Positions 1 to 8,389 of a stretch of 64,000 nucleotides of DNA are shown here, piece by piece. The stretch is taken from assembly GCF_003675325.1 (NCBI RefSeq), contig NZ_CP033073.1, positions 4,092,001-4,156,000 on the forward strand, in the 5' to 3' direction. This DNA comes from Streptomyces dangxiongensis. GTDB lineage: Bacteria > Actinomycetota > Actinomycetes > Streptomycetales > Streptomycetaceae. Under the pieces are notes generated by a model. It did no database searches. It was not told the DNA's origin and worked only from the letters and a program-made list of their open reading frames with translations. The first letter of the stretch is position 1. The number at the start of each line of letters is the position of its first letter. The position numbers and the translations under genes were made by a program.

Positions 1-875
1 CCGGCGTCGGTGACGGCCTGCTCGTCGCTGGTGCCGCCACGCTCCTGACGGCGGCGTTCCTTGTCCTGGGCGCGGCGGCGTGCCTTGGCGGCGGCCTCGG
101 CCTCGATCTGCGCGCGAGCGGCCTGCAGTTTGGCCAGGCGCTTCTCCCGGCGGTCCAGCTCGGCGGGCAGGTCGGTGTCCTTGCCGTCGGTGCCGAACAT
201 CTGGTCCTCGGCTTCGTCGGTGGCCTGCGCATCGGCCAGCAGCGCCTGGGCCTTCGCCTCCAGGGCTGCTGTGTCGGCCTCGATCCGCTCCTCCTTGTCG
301 ACCAGGCGGCCGTAGCTCATCGCCTTGTGCTTGGAGGCGTTGGCCTGAAGTTTCGTGCCGTCCAGGGCGACGCGGCCCATCTTGACCATGCCGAGCTTGG
401 TCGCGAGGTGCAGCGACTGGGTGAACAGGGTGGCGAGCGCGTCCAGGTGGCGGCGGCGGAACCGTGAGATCGAGCGGAAGTCCGGGGCTTGGTCGGCGGC
501 CAGGAACCGGAACGCGACGTCGTCGGTGCACTTGCGCTCGATCGCCCGCGAGGAGCGGACGCCGATGGTGCAGCCGTAGATCAGCAGCCGCAGCATCAGC
601 CGGGGGTCGTATGGCGGGTAGCCGCGCTTGTCGGTGTAGTCCGCCAGCACCGGCGAGAGGTCGAGCACCTCGTCGACCAGGTCGGCGACGAACCGGGCGA
701 GGTGGCCCTCGGGCAGCCAGTCGTTCAGCGACGGAGGCAGCAACAGGACCTGGTGCGGGTCGAACGCCCGGAACGTCTTGTCCACCGCCGCCGGACGGCC
801 TCCAGACCGCTTCTTCTCGACCGGCTCGACCTCGAACAGTCCATCCCCACCACGCATATCGTGATCATTTCGCAT
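1..875 (-). CDS. IS1182-family transposase, C-terminus off window
   Basis: DDE transposase of an insertion sequence, read leftward; the window cuts off its C-terminal part after about 291 codons. The N-terminal part has the IS1182-type features: FRAFDPHQ, then SLNDWLPEGHLARFV, YPPYDPRLMLRLLIYG, RSSRAIERKC, and the block ALDGTKLQANASKHKAMSY that carries the first catalytic Asp. A charged, probably coiled-coil stretch rich in Glu, Arg and Lys follows. ATG at 875 was chosen; ATG at 857 is in frame and possible. Whether the copy is intact cannot be judged. It marks the left end of an accessory segment. Confidence 0.85.
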   Translation of the reverse strand, partial: MRNDHDMRGGDGLFEVEPVEKKRSGGRPAAVDKTFRAFDPHQVLLLPPSLNDWLPEGHLARFVADLVDEVLDLSPVLADYTDKRGYPPYDPRLMLRLLIYGCTIGVRSSRAIERKCTDDVAFRFLAADQAPDFRSISRFRRRHLDALATLFTQSLHLATKLGMVKMGRVALDGTKLQANASKHKAMSYGRLVDKEERIEADTAALEAKAQALLADAQATDEAEDQMFGTDGKDTDLPAELDRREKRLAKLQAARAQIEAEAAAKARRRAQDKERRRQERGGTSDEQAVTDA

Positions 876-929
876 GAAAGATCGCGAAGCGCTGGCGGGG
901 CGCCGCCGGGCCCTCGTGCGTGGCAGTGG

Positions 930-1505
930 TCAGCCTTGCTGGCGGAAGTCCAGCATGTAGAAGACCTTGTCGTAGCGGTGTTCGCCGACGGCGACGAAGT
1001 CGGGCAGACGGCCGTATTCGGCGAAGCCCAGCGACCGGTAGAGGTGCAGGGCATTGGTGTTGTCGCCACGGGCGTCCAGGGTGAGGACCTCGATACCCGC
1101 CTCCCGGGCGTCAGCGATCAAGGCAGCGGTCAGCGCCCGACCGACACCACGACCATGGGCAGCAGCATCTACCGCGATCTTCTCCAGATCGGCGTGTGGC
1201 CGATGGGTCGGTCGGGCGTAGCGGAGCCAGTACCCCAACCCGACAAGCCGACGGTCGAGGTAAGCGGCACGCAGGGCCGCATCCCCGGCCTGCACCGCAG
1301 AGACGACGTAGCCGAGAAGTTCCGCCACCTCATCCCGCGAGGGTGGTTCGACCCAGCCCAGCGCGGCACCTCCACCCACCAGGTCCGCCAGGATCCGGTG
1401 GGCCGACTCCGCGAACCGGACCTCCAGTTCCGGATCGGAAGTCAGCTCCATGGCGTCAAGGATGGCGGGCACATTGGTCACACCGCTGGTCATGGCCGGA
1501 TTCAT
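930..1505 (-). CDS. GNAT family N-acetyltransferase
   Basis: 191-residue acetyl-CoA-dependent N-acetyltransferase, substrate unknown. The acetyl-CoA loop is visible as AAHGRGVGRALTAALIADAR (R/QxxGxG/A motif), followed by LTLDARGDNTNALHLYRSLGF, the usual beta-5/alpha-4 end of the fold. The N-terminal third is a variable substrate-binding region. It lies head-to-tail with the transposase, 55 nt away, so it may be a passenger or simply the neighbour of an insertion. No clear regulatory signal was seen. Confidence 0.85.
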   Translation of the reverse strand: MNPAMTSGVTNVPAILDAMELTSDPELEVRFAESAHRILADLVGGGAALGWVEPPSRDEVAELLGYVVSAVQAGDAALRAAYLDRRLVGLGYWLRYARPTHRPHADLEKIAVDAAAHGRGVGRALTAALIADAREAGIEVLTLDARGDNTNALHLYRSLGFAEYGRLPDFVAVGEHRYDKVFYMLDFRQQG

Positions 1506-1718
1506 GACCTGCAGCCTAGGCCAGCCCCAAGGCCCAGCCGAGGCCCCTCGCTCCAGCCTCGGCTGCAGCCAACCCGTTACTGACCCATGCTCCTAGGCAC
1601 CGCAGATCATCGCAGGTGAGGGCGCCATCTCCACTGCCGGATAACGCGCAGGCACCAACACTCAGAGCACTGTGAAAGACCGAGGCAGATTGTCAGGCCG
1701 GAACGCCATGATTGGTCC

Positions 1719-2327
1719 GTGACCTCACTCAGCCACGCCCAGCGGTTGGCCGCCTACGTCAGGACGACCCTCGGCGACGGCCCGTTCCCGTCGCCCGGCG
1801 GCTGGATGCACATGGGTGCCGTGATTTGCGACGCCAGCTTCCAGGCACGCCGCAAGTACGAGTCGACGATCCGGCCGCGGATTCTCCAGCTCCAGTCGGC
1901 ATGGCCCGACGCTGCCACGGTCCAAGGCTTCCAAGCGCGACTTGCTATGGAAGATCTCGCCGCCGCCATGAACTTCAACAGCCCCCGCAGGGTAGCGACA
2001 GCCCACGGCATCACCGATCTGCTGGCCGCCAATGGGGTCAATACCCGTGACGACCTCCACCTATGGCTCGACCAACAGGCCAACCGTGCCGCCCTACGCT
2101 CGGTGAAGGGTGTTGGGCCGAAGACGGTGGACTACATCGGGAACCTCGTCGGCCGATCGCAGGTCGCCGTTGACGTTCACCTGCGGGCCTTCGCTGCGGA
2201 TGCCGGTGTCTCCGGCCTCGCGTACGGGCAGTTGCGAGCTGTGTACGAGGCGACCGCCACCATTCTCGGGCACGAACGCGGTGGGTTGGAGCACGCGGTC
2301 TGGCGGTTCAAGTCGCAGACCCTATAG
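1719..2327 (+). CDS. HhH-GPD-like DNA glycosylase/lyase domain protein
   Basis: 202 residues from a GTG start. The centre has a helix-hairpin-helix with the glycosylase/lyase signature: LRSVKGVGPKTVDYIGNLVG then VAVDVHLRAF. This matches the endonuclease III pattern, with Lys in the hairpin and Asp about 20 residues later. The four C-terminal iron-sulphur cysteines of endonuclease III are absent. A base-excision role is inferred from the hairpin alone; the lesion is unknown. Much of the N-terminal half has no recognisable motif. It stands alone between a GNAT and a decayed gene in the accessory segment. Confidence 0.7.
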   Translation: MTSLSHAQRLAAYVRTTLGDGPFPSPGGWMHMGAVICDASFQARRKYESTIRPRILQLQSAWPDAATVQGFQARLAMEDLAAAMNFNSPRRVATAHGITDLLAANGVNTRDDLHLWLDQQANRAALRSVKGVGPKTVDYIGNLVGRSQVAVDVHLRAFAADAGVSGLAYGQLRAVYEATATILGHERGGLEHAVWRFKSQTL

Positions 2328-2699
2328 CCCGACAAGCCGCAGAGCCTCTACACGGTGGCCCCTGCGCGCGTCGGGGGTGGCTCCACGGACGGCGCCAGCC
2401 CGAGTGCCCTGGCCATCGGGCTTGCTGATGAACTCTTGGATCCCATCACATTGCATTCCCTCGGTTTCGGTGGTGACGGGTGGGGTGTCATGGCTGGAAC
2501 TGTCTTCGATCTATATCGTGCGGGATCACGCGGAACCTGGCGCGCTGGCCCGCAGGGCGAACATGCGGGTGAGGTCGCCCGGCTCGATCCCCGAAGCGCG
2601 CGATGCGGTGTACCCAGCAGACCGGGGACCGGAAGGCGGCCGGCGACCTGGGGCAGGACACCCGCGAGCTGATCTTCACCCCGAGGAGCGGTCGGACAT
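2328..2699. other. intergenic stretch with probable gene decay
   Basis: 372 bases with no convincing complete gene. The right end, about 2590-2700, reads in short pieces (for example DAVYP in one frame) that resemble the region just before the PLD-like domain of the downstream broken gene. This is probably the degraded 5' part of that gene. Confidence 0.4.
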
Positions 2700-3185
2700 T
2701 CCCGTGTCGACCTTCGTTGACATGCTGACCCAGGCCCGCGAGCACATCGACGTGTTGGTGTACGCCGCCGATTTCCTGCACGAGGCGTACCCGCGGCTCA
2801 ATGACCTGCTACGAGAGCGCGTTGCCGACGGGTGTGCCGTCCGTATTGCGATCGGCGATCCGGACAGCACGAATGTCCAACAGCACGGTGAGGAGGAGAG
2901 GTTCTGCCACGGGATCGAGTCCTGTTGCCGACTCACCCTCATGCACTACCGCCCCCTGGCCGAGGTACCCGGCATCGAGGTGCGGACCCATGCCACCACG
3001 CTCTACAACTCCATTTATCGTGCGGATGACCAGGCGCTGGTCAACGCCCATGGCTGGGGCGTGAACGCGTACGGGGTGCTCCCGTGTGGCATCTTCGGCG
3101 CAGCGGGAAGGGCGGCATGTTCGACACCTACGCCAGCAGCTTCGACGCGGTGTGGGAAACCGCGACGCCGGTACGAGAAGGGTGA
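2700..3185 (+). pseudogene. broken XRE-type regulator with PLD-like C-terminal domain
   Basis: Residues RSDIPVSTFVDMLTQAREHI, VLVYAADFLHEAYPRLNDLL, IAIGDPDS and LYNSIYRADDQALVNAH are the C-terminal sensory (phospholipase-D-like) domain of Streptomyces helix-turn-helix regulators often found beside NUDIX genes. The helix-turn-helix part is missing or unreadable upstream. Near 3072 the frame breaks inside NAYG: shifting two bases restores APVWHLRRSGKGGMF and runs to a stop at 3183-3185. The gene is thus truncated at the 5' end and frameshifted at the 3' end. The stop lies 2 nt before the NUDIX start, so the ancestral arrangement was a two-gene operon. Confidence 0.7.
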
Positions 3186-3187
3186 CC

Positions 3188-3658
3188 ATGGCACGGACCG
3201 AGTACTACGACGACCCAGCGGCACCGGAGCCGAACAGTTTGGTGGTCGCCGCGTCCGCCGTGGTCACCGACGACGAAGGGCGCGTACTCCTTCAGCGCCG
3301 CCGGGATAACGATCTTTGGGCGCTACCTGGCGGCGGCATGGAGCTGACCGATTCACTCCCAGGAACGGCCGTCCGCGAGGTGAAGGAAGAAACCGGTCTG
3401 GACGTAGAGGTCACCGGGCTTGTGGGCACCTACACCGACCCTTGTCACGTCATCGCCTACTCGGACGGTGAGGTGCGCAGGCAGTTCAACGTCTGCTTCA
3501 CCGCCCGTGTGATCGGGGGCCGGCTCGCGATCTCGGACGAGTCCACGGAGCTGCGGTTCGTCCGGCCGGAGGAGATCGATCAGCTCCCGATGCACCACAC
3601 GCAGCAACTCCGGATCCGCCACTTCCTGGAGCACCGTGAGCGGCCCTATCTCGGCTGA
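3188..3658 (+). CDS. NUDIX hydrolase
   Basis: 156-residue NUDIX pyrophosphohydrolase, acting on a nucleoside-diphosphate-linked or similar substrate that cannot be named. The Nudix box reads GGMELTDSLPGTAVREVKEE followed by TGL; the first conserved Glu is Asp (TDS instead of GES), while REVKEE, which binds the metal, is intact. The ATG at 3188 is 2 nt after the stop of the decayed regulator, so it probably relied on that operon's promoter. Length is normal for single-domain NUDIX proteins. Confidence 0.9.
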   Translation: MARTEYYDDPAAPEPNSLVVAASAVVTDDEGRVLLQRRRDNDLWALPGGGMELTDSLPGTAVREVKEETGLDVEVTGLVGTYTDPCHVIAYSDGEVRRQFNVCFTARVIGGRLAISDESTELRFVRPEEIDQLPMHHTQQLRIRHFLEHRERPYLG

Positions 3659-3730
3659 TAGCCCCCGCGACACCCGCTTTCAGGAGAGAGACAGCGCCAT
3701 CGTGCCGTTGAGCTGGGGTTCCATACCAGG

Positions 3731-4036
3731 TCAAGCTGCGCCTTGAAGCTCGATCCGCGATGTGCCGAGAGTGACTGTCGTCGGCTGAGGTTCGTCGTCG
3801 GTGAGCATGACGCGTGCTCCGAGCATGCCAAGGTGGTCGTCGACCCAGCGCCGGAATCCGTCCCCAGCGATCTCCTCGCGGGCCTCAGTTGGTGTGCCGA
3901 GTAGCTCGACGGGGTCACGGATTTCATCAGGCCAGCACATCGCGTGCAAGACCAGACGTCTCCGCAACAGACGCGCCCCTACGATGCGCAATGCACCGGT
4001 TCGCGACATTCGACCATGCATGATGCGGTGACTCAA
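3731..4036 (-). CDS. hypothetical protein
   Basis: Up to 101 residues, not recognised. The C-terminal 70 residues (from CWPDEIRDPVELLGTPTEAR to TTVTLGTSRIELQG) have good codon bias and protein-like composition. The N-terminal part is Arg-rich and may be non-coding, so a start at the internal Met (about 3920) is possible. It is divergent from the serine hydrolase. No motif supports a function. Confidence 0.4.
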   Translation of the reverse strand: MSHRIMHGRMSRTGALRIVGARLLRRRLVLHAMCWPDEIRDPVELLGTPTEAREEIAGDGFRRWVDDHLGMLGARVMLTDDEPQPTTVTLGTSRIELQGAA

Positions 4037-4071
4037 GTGTTGGGATGCGAGTTACCAGAGGCGGGTTCAAC

Positions 4072-5961
4072 ATGAGTCCAGCGGTAGTCAAAACTGATCT
4101 CACGGATGGGCAGTACCAGGACGCATTCCAGGATTTGACCCGTGTCAAAGGGATGCGCCTAGTCGAGATCTGCGGCTATGAAGTGAATGGCCAGGCCCGC
4201 TATTCCGCCATCTGGGAGCCCCCGCACGGCCTGGACCCCGTACAGGACTATATCACCAAGCACGCAATGTCACCTACCGATTACGACCTGCTCAATGACC
4301 AGTGGTGGATTCAGGGATACAGGCCCGTACGGGTGAACTGTTACAGCGTCGGCGACAAGACGCTAATCGCTTTTATCTGGGCATCTGACCCGGGCTTGAA
4401 CGACCAGCAGACGAATATTGGCCGCCCTAACATCCTAAACCTGGCACAGCATCTTCGTGAGGTCCGCGCTCAAGGGGCCCGTATCGTCGACATCGATTGT
4501 TATACGAGCTGGGAGCCCAACCCGGACTATCTGGGGCCCGGCCCCGCGCCGCTTGTCTGGGTCACTCGTTTCGCATCGATCTGGGCTCCTGCCGACGGGC
4601 GCGACTGGGACGTGAGCCTCCCAGCGAACAGCGACGTGTACCAGGCCGAATTCAACCGCCAGATCGACCTCGGCCGTTTCCCGGCAAGAGTCAGCGGTTT
4701 CAACCTTGGCGGCAAACAGCATTTCGTTGCCCTCTTCGAGGAGCTGCGGGGGAATGCTCGCCAAGCCCGCCACGGCAGATCCTCCGTGAACTACGACTCG
4801 GACCGCTTGCAGTTTGAGAGTACGAATTGGCGGCAGATCGCAGTAGGCGGGTACTCCGTCGGTCACGGTACCGGAGCAGTACAGCGGTTCAATCCCATCT
4901 GGGAGTACCGGGACGCGAATACCGTCATCCCAGGGCTCGCGGCCACCTTCATGCGGGACTTCGAGGTCCCCGGCCTCTCGCTCGCCGTGGCGAAGGGCGG
5001 CCGCCTGGTTTACGCAGCCGGATTCGGTCTTGCGGACAAGACCACAGGTACACAGGTGACACCGTCCAGTCTGTTCCGCATCGCCAGTGTCTCGAAGCCG
5101 ATCACGGCGGTGGCCTTGATGCGATTGGCTGCCGAAGGCAGGATCCACCCTGACGAGGATCGAGTCTTCGGACCCGGCGGCCGTCTGAGCGCGCTCGGAA
5201 CTCCCGTGGACTCCCGCGCCGCCCAGATCGGCGTGCGTCACCTGATGGAGCACTCTTGCGGAGGCTGGTCCAACGCCGCACCGAACGACCCGATGTATTC
5301 AAAGCCAGAACTCAGCGCTCGCGATCTCATCACCGACGTGCTGACCCATCGTTCGCTGGACCACGCACCGGGCACGGCCTACGCCTACTCCAACTTCGGT
5401 TACTGCGTGCTCGGCCGGATCATCGAGGAAGTGACCACCCAAACCTACGAGGACTATGTGCGGCAGAACGTCCTGCTGCCCTGCGGCGTACAAGACATGT
5501 TCATCGCGGGGAACACAGCAATGGAGAGGCGGCCGGGCGAGGTGACGTACTACGGCCTTGATGGCGACGACCCCTACGGCATCCCGGTCCACCGGATGGA
5601 TGCGCACGGCGGATGGCTGGCCACGCCGACCGACCTACTGCGCTTCGTTGTGCGCGTGGACGGGTTGCCTACCCCTCCCGACCTCCTGCCGGCGGAACAG
5701 ATCACTTACATGACCACAGCCTCCGGATTGCCCGGATCCGGCGACTACGCGAAGGGCTGGCACGTCACCAGCGACGGGAACTGGTGGCACGATGGCATTC
5801 TCGAAGGGACGGCGTCGATCCTTGTACGGACTACGGATGGCTACTGCTGGGCGGCGGTGACTAACACGGGGCGCAAAAACTCCACCACCTCGGGCCTCGA
5901 CGATCTGATGTGGAAGATCCACGACCGGGTCGATGTCTGGCCGACGAATGAGCCGCTGTGA
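4072..5961 (+). CDS. serine hydrolase (class C beta-lactamase fold) with N-terminal BTRD1 repeats
   Basis: 629 residues. About 280 N-terminal residues are repeats of the bacterial tandem repeat domain 1 type, each ending in Y.AIWE, FASIWAP or FNPIWEY-like sequence; this fold also occurs in fungal polyglycine hydrolases. From about residue 290 comes a beta-lactamase/DD-peptidase domain: SVSK (Ser339, Lys342) is the SxxK motif, YSN within AYSNFGY the second motif, and HDG within WWHDGILEG the third. No signal peptide is evident. ATG 4072 was preferred over 4045 because gaggcgg sits about 9 nt before it. The role is probably peptide, amide or ester hydrolysis; the substrate is unknown. Confidence 0.85.
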   Translation: MSPAVVKTDLTDGQYQDAFQDLTRVKGMRLVEICGYEVNGQARYSAIWEPPHGLDPVQDYITKHAMSPTDYDLLNDQWWIQGYRPVRVNCYSVGDKTLIAFIWASDPGLNDQQTNIGRPNILNLAQHLREVRAQGARIVDIDCYTSWEPNPDYLGPGPAPLVWVTRFASIWAPADGRDWDVSLPANSDVYQAEFNRQIDLGRFPARVSGFNLGGKQHFVALFEELRGNARQARHGRSSVNYDSDRLQFESTNWRQIAVGGYSVGHGTGAVQRFNPIWEYRDANTVIPGLAATFMRDFEVPGLSLAVAKGGRLVYAAGFGLADKTTGTQVTPSSLFRIASVSKPITAVALMRLAAEGRIHPDEDRVFGPGGRLSALGTPVDSRAAQIGVRHLMEHSCGGWSNAAPNDPMYSKPELSARDLITDVLTHRSLDHAPGTAYAYSNFGYCVLGRIIEEVTTQTYEDYVRQNVLLPCGVQDMFIAGNTAMERRPGEVTYYGLDGDDPYGIPVHRMDAHGGWLATPTDLLRFVVRVDGLPTPPDLLPAEQITYMTTASGLPGSGDYAKGWHVTSDGNWWHDGILEGTASILVRTTDGYCWAAVTNTGRKNSTTSGLDDLMWKIHDRVDVWPTNEPL

Positions 5962-6093
5962 GACTTCCCGCACTGGTTGGGGAACCGAGGCTCAACAGGC
6001 GGGAGCGGGGTGGCGGCCTCAAAACCGTGCCCTACGTGGTGAGCATCCAACTGCGTGACGACGTCGGCGTACAACGGCGGACGAGTACGGACG

Positions 6094-6213
6094 TCAGCGT
6101 CCCCTCAGCGCGGCCAGGACGATCCCGACCACGGACAGCACCGCTATCAGGACGACGAACCACGTCGGCATCAACTCGAGGCCTTTGTAGGCGACAGGCG
6201 TGGTTCTGGGCAT
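6094..6213 (-). CDS. 39-residue single-span membrane protein
   Basis: A short protein with a hydrophilic start (MPRTTPVAYKGLELM), one hydrophobic segment (about residues 16-34, WFVVLIAVLSVVGIVLAAL) and an RGR end. The start is supported by an excellent ribosome site, aaggagg, 4 nt before ATG. It lies downstream of the RDD-protein gene on the same strand, with 89 nt between them. Function unknown; not recognised as a named family. Confidence 0.7.
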   Translation of the reverse strand: MPRTTPVAYKGLELMPTWFVVLIAVLSVVGIVLAALRGR

Positions 6214-6302
6214 CGAACCTCCTTCGGTGGGCGCGGAGTTCGGGTGCCCGCCGGTGAGGTCGTGATGCCGTGTCGTGCGGGAGCAGGGCTGTGGATCGGT
6301 GG

Positions 6303-6908
6303 TCATCGGGTCCGGGTGTCCGCTTGGGCGGGGCGGTCCGCGGAGGGGGGCCGTAGCTGGTCCGCCCGGTCGGTGACGACGAGGGTCGTGGCCATCTTGT
6401 CCCACAGTTCCTGCCGGTTGCGGTCCCACAGGAGCCAGAAGTACGGGATCAGCAGCGTGTACGCGGCAAGGACGCCGATGATCCCCTTGGCGATGAACTC
6501 CCGGAAGAACATGCGCCCCCACCGGGCGGTGCCGGCCCGCGTGATGTGGACGACCCTCATGTGGAGGAGCTGCTTGGCGGGCGTCTGGCCGTGCTGGAAG
6601 ACGACGAACGCCCAGATCAGCCAGCCGATGCCGAGAGTGCAGACGAACAGTGCCGCTTCCAGCAGGTGGCCGCCGAAGCGGAGTCCGGCGGTGGAGAGCG
6701 CGATGCCCCGCGGGAGGAAGAGGACCTGTCCGCAGAACTGACAGCACGGCTCGACCCCGGTCGCGTGCCCGCAGGCCGTGCACGCGGTCCTCGGGGCGAC
6801 CGCCGTCGGGGCGGCCAGCGCCGCCGCTGATGCCGGCCGGGGGCGTGTGGACCACTGCTGTCCCGGCTTGGTCCCCGTACCTCGGCTCTCGCCCGGGTTC
6901 GTGGTCAT
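6303..6908 (-). CDS. RDD family membrane protein with N-terminal zinc ribbon
   Basis: 201 residues. Residues about 43-60 have two Cys pairs (CTAC, CCQFC) forming a small zinc ribbon. The RDD domain follows with three or four hydrophobic segments: AGLRFGGHLLEAALFVCTLG, then GQTPAKQLLHMRVV, the usual motif after the first loop, and a last span around GVLAAYTLLIPYFWLLWD. It sits in the cytoplasmic membrane with unknown substrate. The start at 6908 has gaggg upstream; longer readings are not supported. Confidence 0.85.
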   Translation of the reverse strand: MTTNPGESRGTGTKPGQQWSTRPRPASAAALAAPTAVAPRTACTACGHATGVEPCCQFCGQVLFLPRGIALSTAGLRFGGHLLEAALFVCTLGIGWLIWAFVVFQHGQTPAKQLLHMRVVHITRAGTARWGRMFFREFIAKGIIGVLAAYTLLIPYFWLLWDRNRQELWDKMATTLVVTDRADQLRPPSADRPAQADTRTR

Positions 6909-7273
6909 GACCGACTCCCTCGGCACACCCAGGGTGCCTTGTGTCGCATACGCGCCCGCTGACGGAAATGAGCCGGTCACAACCCTGCGGATGTTCCTCG
7001 CCACACATCCAGAGAGGGGCGGACGGATAGGACGGACGACCGTCTGCTGTCGCACCGGGCGGAGGAAGGGAAGTCTCCGCCGTGCTTCTCGTCGGACGCG
7101 GAGTCCGGCAGCAGGCGCGATGTGCCCACAGGGCCTACGGCGACGCGGGCAGAACCTGATTCCAGCGGAACACGGGGATGCGGTCGCCGCACCTCGATCA
7201 AGCGCGGTATCGCACCGGGACCGCACCGGGACCGTCCCGCCGCTGTCAGTGCCTCCTTCTACCCTGACGAGTG

Positions 7274-8146
7274 ATGGCACAGGTCTGGAGATGCGCGGGG
7301 CTTCGGTGGGTGGGCGGTGGGCCCGTGCTGGAGTGGGGCGGTGGGCGGCGCAGTGCGTTGCCCTGGGGGAAGCGGGTCGTGTTCGCGGTGCCGGAGGGGG
7401 GCGTGCGGAGGTGCGTGGGGGCTCGGGGGCACGCCTGCCCGCGGGGGGTCGCCGTGCCGGGGCGGAGTACGGGGGCCCGGTGCGAGGAGTGTGCGCGGCT
7501 GGACCGGGCGCACTCCGTGGCCGCCGACACGATCGCGGACGACCCGCGGCCGTACCGCGTGTATCTGGCGTGGTTCGGGCCGGGACTGGTGAAGGTCGGC
7601 ATCACCGCCCTCGAACGCGGGCCGGCCCGGCTGCTCGAGCAGGGTGCCGTCTGCTTCGGCTGGCTCGGTACCGGTCCGCTGATGGCCGCCCGGCGCACCG
7701 AGGAGCTGCTGCGGGCCGCGTTGCGGGTGCCGGACCGGATCGCGTACGCCGAGAAGCGTGCCGTGCGGTCGGCGCTGCCGGGGACGGAGGCGGAGCGTGC
7801 CGCCGAGGTGCGGGAGCTGCATGCCCGGGCCGTCGCTCTCCCCGGGTGGCCGGAGTCCCTGCGGCGGGAGGCGTGCGACGTCACCGACCATGTGCGGGCG
7901 TTCGGGCTGGCGGAGGTGCCGGGGGCGCTCGGCGAGGTCGTGGAGCTGGTGCCGGGCGGCGCGGTGAACGGTGAGCTGGTCGCGGCTGCCGGGCCCGATC
8001 TGCATCTGGCGGTCGCCGGCCTCGGTGTCACCGTGCTGGACACCCGGCTGATGACGGGATGGGAGCTGGCCCCGGTGGCCTTGCCGTCCGGCACGTTCAC
8101 CGTCCCGGTACGGCAGTTCAGAAGGGAGCAGGACGGGCTGTTCTGA
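7274..8146 (+). CDS. DUF2797 domain protein
   Basis: 290 residues. The hallmark is YRVYLAWFGPGLVKVGIT followed by ARLLEQGAVCFGWLGTGPL and RTEELLR, typical of DUF2797 and reminiscent of a GIY-YIG-like core; function unknown. N-terminal Cys residues (CVGARGHACP, CEECARLD) may bind a metal. Start uncertain: GTG 7271 or ATG 7274, with TACCCT at 7260-7265 but no Shine-Dalgarno, so the transcript may be leaderless. Divergent from the RDD gene. Confidence 0.8.
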   Translation: MAQVWRCAGLRWVGGGPVLEWGGGRRSALPWGKRVVFAVPEGGVRRCVGARGHACPRGVAVPGRSTGARCEECARLDRAHSVAADTIADDPRPYRVYLAWFGPGLVKVGITALERGPARLLEQGAVCFGWLGTGPLMAARRTEELLRAALRVPDRIAYAEKRAVRSALPGTEAERAAEVRELHARAVALPGWPESLRREACDVTDHVRAFGLAEVPGALGEVVELVPGGAVNGELVAAAGPDLHLAVAGLGVTVLDTRLMTGWELAPVALPSGTFTVPVRQFRREQDGLF

Positions 8147-8285
8147 CGTACGGCCCCCCGGGGGAGGGCGGCCGGTCCGTGGCGAGGCGCCGGGAAGGCG
8201 GGGCGCGAGCACTGGGGGGACCGGTACGTGATCCACATCGCGCGGGTCGAGCACGGTCCCGCCTTCCGGCGTTCCTGATGCGCCT

Positions 8286-8380
8286 CTCCCAGGCGGTGCC
8301 TGTGCCTCCCAGGCGGTGCCTGAGAGGTTCCTGTGCGCTTCTCAGAGAAAACACAGACTCCGGAAAGCGTGTTCTCAGAG
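8286..8380. promoter_or_regulatory. direct repeats upstream of the two-component operon
   Basis: A 17-nt unit, ctcccaggcggtgcctg, occurs at 8286-8302 and 8306-8322 (period 20). Farther down, ttctcagag occurs at 8339-8347 and 8372-8380 (period 33, about three helical turns). Both pairs lie within 110 nt of the response-regulator start. They are candidate binding sites for the regulator itself; this is inferred from position and spacing. Confidence 0.4.
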
Positions 8381-8389
8381 GACCCCGAC

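Noticed and set aside
725..1069. 114-codon frame overlapping the transposase 5' end and GNAT 3' end
   Set aside because: Different frame from both real genes and Ser/Thr/Arg-rich shadow composition.
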